Part shown: one piece after another, positions 13,218 through 17,748 of the stretch
Position numbering within the stretch: position 1 is the first letter of the stretch
Layout: every line of letters starts with the position of its first letter
NCBI GenBank assembly: GCA_021813645.1
Contig: JAKAJW010000021.1
Location: 1-17,748 of the forward strand
Reading direction: 5' to 3'
DNA length: 17,748 nucleotides
DNA from: Pseudomonadota bacterium
GTDB lineage: Bacteria; Pseudomonadota; Alphaproteobacteria; Rhodobacterales; Rhodobacteraceae
The notes under the pieces: generated by a model
Databases searched by the model: none
Told to the model about the DNA's origin: nothing
What the model saw: the letters and a program-made list of their open reading frames with translations, nothing else
Position numbers and translations under genes: made by a program

Positions 13218-14104
13218 GGATCGAGCCCCAGGGCCTGACGCAGCATCCAGCCGGCGCGGATGAGCCGTTGGCGCAGCAGCACCGCCGCGCCGCGCCGGCG
13301 CTCGGCACCGGCCAGGCCGGGGGCGGAAAGCATCTTTGGCAGATCGGGAAGCGCGCTGGCGGCGGTGGCCAGCGCGCGCAGCGCCCAGCGGGCACGACCG
13401 GCAAGACCGTGCGGCCGGCCGGCCCAGGCTTCGCGGGTCAGCCGCAGCCATTTGCGGCGCAGCGAGGGCCAGTCGGCGCGGGTCGGGTGCGCCACACGCA
13501 GCGCGTCGGCATAGGCGATGCGGAAGCCCAGGGCGCGGGCGCGTCGGCACCAGTCGCGGTCCTCCGCCAGGCCGGCGCGGAATCCGCCGGTGGCCAGGAA
13601 GACCTCGCGCCGGGTGACGAGATTGGCGGTGACGGCGAAGCCCTGGCGTTCGACATAGTCGCGGCAGCGGAAGGCGAAGACGGCCTCGAAGGCCTGGGCG
13701 CCGGAGCGGGGTGGCGGCGTCTCGTCGAACATGTCCACCCGGCCGCCGATCAGATCGGCGCTGGAGGCGAGTCGGCGTGCGGTGGCGAGCCAGTCGGGCG
13801 CCGGCAGGCAGTCGGCGTCGGTGAAGCAGAGAAGCGGCGCCGTGGTCGCCGCCACGCCACGATTGCGGGCCGGGCCGGCGCCGGGTTCGCACTCGACCAG
13901 GAAGCGCACGCTGGGGAAGGCGACGCGGAGCGGATCGAGCGGCGTGGCCGAGCCGTTGTCGACCACCACGATCTCGATCCCGGCAGGGTTCCCGGCGGTC
14001 AGCGCGGCGAGGCAGTGCCGGAGCCGGCCGGCATCGTCGAGATGGGGGATGATGACGGCGACGCCGGGGGGCGTCGCGGCGGGGTCTGGCGGGGCCTCGG
14101 CCAT
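13214..14104 (-). CDS. Glycosyltransferase family 2
   Basis: Predicted inverting, nucleotide-sugar-dependent glycosyltransferase, 296 residues, GT-A fold. It shows VAVIIPHLDDAGRL at 15-28, VVVDNGS at 46-52 (nucleotide binding), GPARNRGVA at 77-85, the metal-binding FTDADC at 94-99 (DxD-like), and GLAEDRDWCRRARALG at 178-193 carrying the ED-x-x-W-like catalytic-base region. After about 205 a basic, Ala-rich tail (RRKWLRLTREAW onward) contains no strong membrane helix, so it is probably a soluble or peripheral cytoplasmic enzyme. Its ATG at 14104 lies 55 bases after the RND pump gene with no good Shine-Dalgarno, so it may depend partly on read-through. Its stop shares a CTAG with the stop of the opposite-strand acyltransferase. 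Likely surface-glycan assembly; donor and acceptor unknown. Confidence 0.9.
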   Translation of the reverse strand: MAEAPPDPAATPPGVAVIIPHLDDAGRLRHCLAALTAGNPAGIEIVVVDNGSATPLDPLRVAFPSVRFLVECEPGAGPARNRGVAATTAPLLCFTDADCLPAPDWLATARRLASSADLIGGRVDMFDETPPPRSGAQAFEAVFAFRCRDYVERQGFAVTANLVTRREVFLATGGFRAGLAEDRDWCRRARALGFRIAYADALRVAHPTRADWPSLRRKWLRLTREAWAGRPHGLAGRARWALRALATAASALPDLPKMLSAPGLAGAERRRGAAVLLRQRLIRAGWMLRQALGLDP

Positions 14105-14159
14105 GGCACTCGCGCGCGGTTGCTGCCTCCCGGATCTAGCAGCCGGGCGGGCGGCTTGG

Positions 14160-17100
14160 CTAGGCCTCGGCAGGCAGCGCGGCGTGGGCCTGGCCGCGCG
14201 CGGCCAGCAAGAGATACATCGCCGGCACCACGAAGAGGGTGAAGAGCGTCCCGATCGACATGCCGGTGAAGATGACGAGGCCCATGGCGTGGCGGCCCGC
14301 CGCCCCGGCGCCGCCGGCGACGACCAGCGGCACGACGCCGAAGACCATCGCCGCCGTCGTCATCAGGATCGGCCGGAGGCGGGTCGAGGCGGCTTCGATC
14401 ACCGCCTCGCGCTTGGACTTGCCTTCGGACCGGGCGGCATTGGCGAATTGCACGATCAGGATGCCGTGTTTGGAGATCAGCCCCATCAGGGTGACGATGC
14501 CGACCTCGGTGTAGATGTTGATCGTGGTGAAGCCGGTGAAGATGAAGGAAACCGCGCCGAACAGTGCGAGCGGCACCGAGATCAGAATCACGATCGGGTC
14601 TCGGAAGCTCTCGAACAGCGCGGCGAGCACCAGGAAGACGATGATGACCGAAAACATCATTGTCCCCAGGAAGCCGCCGGATTCCTGCATGAACTGGCGC
14701 GACTGGCCGGCGTAATCGGCGGTGTAGCCGGTGGGCGCGATCTGCTTGAGCGTGGCCCGCAGATAGCTGAGCGCCGCGCCCTGCGGTTCCGCCGCGACGC
14801 CGGAGATGGTGGCCGAATTGAGCTGCTGGAAATGGGTGATCGCCTCGGGCACCACCGAAGAGCTCAGATGGGCGACGGTGCGCAGGGCGATCGGACCCTT
14901 CGGCGTCGGGATATGCAGGTCGAGCACATCTGCCGGGTTCAGCCGGTCGACCTGCGCGACCTGCGGGATCACCTTGTAGGCACGCCCGTCGATGGTGAAG
15001 TAGTTCACGTAGCCGCCGGCCAGCGCTGCGCTGAGCGCCGCGCCGACCTGCGCCTTGGTCAGCCCCAGCGCGGCAATCTTGGCATCGTCGACGATCAGGT
15101 TGGCCTGCGGCATGTCGACCTTCAGATCGGTGTCGATGTAGTAGAATTTGTGATCCTCCCGGGCTTTCTTCATCACCGCGGCGACCACGTCGTTGAGGTT
15201 CTGGAACGGCTGGGTGGTGGTGATGACGAATTGCACCGGCAGGCCCGAAGTGCCCGGCAGCGAGGGGAACTGGAAAGCGGCGATCCGGGCGCCGGCGACC
15301 CTGTTCCACAGCCGCTGTAAGTCGCCCTGGATCTGCGTCGCGCTGCGGCGGCGTTCGGCATAGGGCTTCAGGATCACGCCGGAGATCCCCGCGTTCACCG
15401 TCGGCACGCCGGCGATCTGGAACATCTGGGCATATTCCGGGATCGTCTTGGCGATCTGGAACATCTGTCTGGCATAGAGTTGCATCTGCGCGGCGGTCGC
15501 GGTCGGCGGTCCCTTCATCTGGGCGACGACGACGCCCTGATCCTCGGTCGGGGCGAGTTCGGATTGCGACATGCTGAACATCACGACCAGCAGCACGATC
15601 AGGATCGCGGCGAGGGCGATCAGCACCGAATAGGTCTGCAGCAGGTTGCGCAGCAGCCGTTCATAGCCGCGCCGCACCGTCTCGAAGATGCGGTTGATGT
15701 GGCGGGGCAGCCAGCCGTTGTCCTGCGAGGGGCGAAAGAGCCGCGAGCACATCATCGGCGAGAGCGTCAGTGCGACCAGGCCGGAGACCGCGACGGCGGC
15801 GGCGAGGGTGAAGGCGAACTGCACGAAAAGCGCGCCGGTCAGCCCGCCCTGGAAGCCGATCGGCAGGTAGACCGCGACCAGTACGATCGTCATCGCGAAG
15901 ATCGGCCCGCCGAGCTCGCGCGCCGCCAGAAGCGCGGATTGCAGCGGCGTCTTGTGTTCGTCGTGCATGTGGCGGTCGACGTTCTCGACCACGATGATCG
16001 CGTCGTCGACGACGAGGCCGATGGCAAGCACCAGGGCCAGGAGCGTCAGCAGGTTGATCGAATAGCCGAGCAACTGCATCAGGAAGAAGGCGCCGACCAG
16101 CGAGAGCGGCATGGCGATCAGCGGCACCGCGATGGCGCGGAAGGAGCCGAGGAAGAGGAAGATCACCACCGTGACGATGGCGAGCGCCTCGACCAGCGTC
16201 TTGATGACCTCGGTGATCGAGGAATGGATGAAGACGGTCGAGTCATAGACGATCTTGCCGGTGAGTCCGGTTGGCAGCTGCTGGGCGATGGCCGGGAAGG
16301 CCGCGCGAACCCGCGAGGCGACATCGAGGATATTGGCGTCGGGCGCCACCTTGATGCCGACGAAGACCGAGCCGACGCCGTCGAAGGCGACGTTGAGGTC
16401 GTAGTTCGCCGATCCCAGGGTGACATTGGCGACATCTTCCAGCCGGACGACGGAGGTGCCGACTTGCTTGACGATCAGCTTCTTGAACTGCGCGACCGAA
16501 TGCAGGCTGGTGTCGGCGGTGAGCGGCACCGAGACCATCTGGCCCTTGGTGGCCCCGAGCGGGGTGAGGTCGTTGTTGGCGGCCAGCGCCGCGGCGACAT
16601 CGGCCGCAGTGACGCCGTGGCCGGCCATCCGGATCGGGTCGAGCCAGGCGCGCAAGGCGAAGACCCGGCCGCCCAGCACCTCGGCCGCTTGCACGCCCGG
16701 CACGGCGTTGAGCTTCGGCACCACGACGCGGGTCAAGTAGTCGGTGATGTCGTTCGTGGCGAGGCTTTTGGAATAGAAGCCGAGATACATCGCATCGGTC
16801 GTCTGGCCGGTCGCCACCGTCAGGGTGGGGGCCTGGGCGGCAGCCGGCAGCTGGTTCTTCACCGCGTTTACCTGGGTGCTGATTTCGGTCAGCGCGCGGT
16901 TGGCGTCGTAGTTCAGGCGCAGGTTGGCGGTGATGGTGGAGACGCCGTTCGAGCTGGACGAGGCGAGATAGTCGATCCCCTGGGCCTGGGCGATCGAGGC
17001 CTCCAGCGGCTGAGTGATGAAGCCCGCCACGGTGGCGGCATCGGCCCCGGGATAGGCGGTGGTGACAGTGACTACGGCCGATTGGGTTTGCGGATATTGG

Positions 17101-17204
17101 CTGACCGGCAGGTTGAAGATGGCCCGCAGCCCGAGCACCACGAAAAAGAGGCTGATGACCATGGCGAGCACGGGCCGCCGGATGAAGATGTCGGTGAAGT
17201 GCAT
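14160..17204 (-). CDS. RND (HAE1 family) multidrug efflux pump, inner-membrane subunit
   Basis: Proton-driven efflux transporter, AcrB/MdtB/MexB relative, 1014 residues, near full length. The N-terminus MHFTDIFIRRPVLAMVISLF is the typical start and first helix. The porter domain carries YPGADAATVAGFITQPLEASIAQAQGI (split, 51-77). The second helix bundle includes VVIFLFLGSFRAIAVPLIAM near 346-365 and the proton-relay pair Asp400/Asp401 in GLVVDDAIIVVENVDRHM. Lys912 in GLISKHGILIVQFAN corresponds to AcrB Lys940. The second porter repeat and C-terminal helices follow, ending LAARGQAHAALPAEA. The ATG at 17204 lies 4 bases after the adaptor stop, so the two form one operon. Substrates cannot be predicted. 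No outer-membrane factor gene is in the window. No frameshift or missing catalytic residue seen. Confidence 0.96.
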   Translation of the reverse strand: MHFTDIFIRRPVLAMVISLFFVVLGLRAIFNLPVSQYPQTQSAVVTVTTAYPGADAATVAGFITQPLEASIAQAQGIDYLASSSSNGVSTITANLRLNYDANRALTEISTQVNAVKNQLPAAAQAPTLTVATGQTTDAMYLGFYSKSLATNDITDYLTRVVVPKLNAVPGVQAAEVLGGRVFALRAWLDPIRMAGHGVTAADVAAALAANNDLTPLGATKGQMVSVPLTADTSLHSVAQFKKLIVKQVGTSVVRLEDVANVTLGSANYDLNVAFDGVGSVFVGIKVAPDANILDVASRVRAAFPAIAQQLPTGLTGKIVYDSTVFIHSSITEVIKTLVEALAIVTVVIFLFLGSFRAIAVPLIAMPLSLVGAFFLMQLLGYSINLLTLLALVLAIGLVVDDAIIVVENVDRHMHDEHKTPLQSALLAARELGGPIFAMTIVLVAVYLPIGFQGGLTGALFVQFAFTLAAAVAVSGLVALTLSPMMCSRLFRPSQDNGWLPRHINRIFETVRRGYERLLRNLLQTYSVLIALAAILIVLLVVMFSMSQSELAPTEDQGVVVAQMKGPPTATAAQMQLYARQMFQIAKTIPEYAQMFQIAGVPTVNAGISGVILKPYAERRRSATQIQGDLQRLWNRVAGARIAAFQFPSLPGTSGLPVQFVITTTQPFQNLNDVVAAVMKKAREDHKFYYIDTDLKVDMPQANLIVDDAKIAALGLTKAQVGAALSAALAGGYVNYFTIDGRAYKVIPQVAQVDRLNPADVLDLHIPTPKGPIALRTVAHLSSSVVPEAITHFQQLNSATISGVAAEPQGAALSYLRATLKQIAPTGYTADYAGQSRQFMQESGGFLGTMMFSVIIVFLVLAALFESFRDPIVILISVPLALFGAVSFIFTGFTTINIYTEVGIVTLMGLISKHGILIVQFANAARSEGKSKREAVIEAASTRLRPILMTTAAMVFGVVPLVVAGGAGAAGRHAMGLVIFTGMSIGTLFTLFVVPAMYLLLAARGQAHAALPAEA

Positions 17205-17208
17205 GGCT

Positions 17209-17748
17209 TCACTGGTCCTGCGGCTGCGGGTTCGGATTGTCCGGCGGTTGCACCGAATTGTCGATCAGCACGGCTCCGCCGGAACTGAGCTTCAACTGGC
17301 CGCTCGTCACCACCTCCTGGCCGGCGGCGAGGCCCTTGAGGATCGCCACCTGGTCGCCGCGCCGCGCGCCCGGCGTGACGAAGACCTGCTGCACGGTCAG
17401 GCCGGGGCCGGACTTTGCCTTTTCCACCACGAAGACCGTCGCGCCGTAGGAATTGTAGGTGATCGCCGTCACCGGCAGGGTCAACTGCGGTTCCGGCTTG
17501 CCGGTATCGACCGTGGTGTGGACGAACATGCCGGGGCGCAGCAGCTCGCCCGGGTTCGGCACCGTCGCCTCGACGGTGACGTTGCGGGTGGTCGGGTCGA
17601 CCTTCGGGCTGATCGCGGTGATCTTGCCGGCAAAGCGCCTGCCCGGGAAGGCGTCGACGCTGAGCGCAACCGGCTGGCCGAGGGCGAGCCGATCGACCTG
17701 GCTCTGCGGCACCAGGAAATCGTCATGCATCGCGCTGAGGTCCTGCAG
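17209..17748 (-). CDS. RND efflux periplasmic adaptor (membrane fusion protein), 5' end cut off
   Basis: Periplasmic adaptor that links the RND pump to an outer-membrane channel. Only the C-terminal 179 residues are in the window; the frame is open through base 17748. The visible part begins LQDLSAMHDDFLVPQSQVDRL, a beta-barrel-domain signature, and continues with LGQPVALSVDAFPGRRFAGKITAISPKVDPTTRNVTVEATVPN (in part) and LLRPGMFVHTTV, also typical. The membrane-proximal domain follows, with LPVTAITYNSYGATVFVV, GDQVAILKGLAAGQEVVTSGQ and a Pro/Gln-rich tail. The lipoyl and coiled-coil parts and the N-terminal membrane anchor lie outside the window. It is the first visible gene of the efflux operon, 4 bases before the pump gene. 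An internal ATG at the MHDD position is not the real start, because family homology continues upstream of it. Confidence 0.93.
   Translation of the reverse strand: MQDLSAMHDDFLVPQSQVDRLALGQPVALSVDAFPGRRFAGKITAISPKVDPTTRNVTVEATVPNPGELLRPGMFVHTTVDTGKPEPQLTLPVTAITYNSYGATVFVVEKAKSGPGLTVQQVFVTPGARRGDQVAILKGLAAGQEVVTSGQLKLSSGGAVLIDNSVQPPDNPNPQPQDQ

Noticed and set aside
12465..13892. Apparent 5' extension of the hydrolase frame to a 1005-residue protein
   Set aside because: Upstream of about 12464 the translation is Arg/Pro/Ala-rich nonsense lying across the acyltransferase and glycosyltransferase genes. Only the part from 12413 (or 12464) matches a family.
14129..14147. CCCGG ... CCGGG inverted repeat between the pump and glycosyltransferase genes as a terminator
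   Set aside because: Only 5 bp of stem with a 9-base loop and no T-run; too weak to call.
15480..17288. Plus-strand open frame of 602 codons opposite the RND pump
   Set aside because: Asp/Gly/His/Arg-rich antisense shadow; the pump on the other strand is complete and motif-perfect.
14160..17748. Complete tripartite efflux operon
   Set aside because: No outer-membrane channel gene follows the pump; the next gene is a family-2 glycosyltransferase. The channel may be upstream of the window or elsewhere.

Overview
The window is high-GC DNA from a Gram-negative bacterium. An RND efflux pump with its periplasmic adaptor and a secreted ABC-transporter binding protein both require two membranes. 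The glycosyltransferase at 8832-10118 closely resembles the alphaproteobacterial mannosylfructose-phosphate/sucrose-phosphate synthases. My best guess is an alphaproteobacterium (Rhizobiales or Rhodospirillales/Acetobacteraceae type); the exact taxon is inference. There are thirteen protein genes, twelve on the minus strand and one (12621-13217) on the plus strand. I see no rRNA, tRNA, CRISPR array, transposase or integrase.

Region A (1-6643, minus strand, read right to left) is one peptide-uptake operon. It encodes a proline-iminopeptidase-like serine hydrolase, a secreted family-5 solute-binding protein, two permeases and two ATPases; the last ATPase runs off the window edge. Spacing is tight (27 bp, 76 bp with a strong hairpin, 8 bp, then two overlapping ATGA-type junctions). 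The logic is capture of a peptide in the periplasm, import, and removal of an N-terminal residue in the cytoplasm. The roughly 190 bp before the operon carry two pairs of direct repeats, one with a 21-bp period, which look like activator sites. The gene just upstream (6833-8716) encodes a 627-residue protein with a C-terminal LuxR-type helix-turn-helix and is the obvious candidate regulator.

Region B (8832-12413, minus strand) is a compact three-gene sugar operon. In transcription order it encodes a GH32-like (beta-fructosidase fold) hydrolase, a sucrose-phosphatase-type HAD phosphatase and a GT4 disaccharide-phosphate synthase. The last two form the classic two-step route to a non-reducing fructose-containing disaccharide (mannosylfructose or sucrose). 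The first gene could cleave or remodel that product. This synthase-phosphatase-hydrolase set is the most interesting system here.

Region C (12621-14104) holds a hexapeptide-repeat acyltransferase (plus strand) and a family-2 glycosyltransferase (minus strand). They converge so tightly that both stop codons lie in one CTAG. Both look like surface-polysaccharide or glycolipid modification enzymes.

Region D (14160-17748, minus strand) is an RND multidrug efflux pair: the periplasmic adaptor (5' end missing) followed four bases later by the 1014-residue inner-membrane pump. No outer-membrane channel gene is visible.
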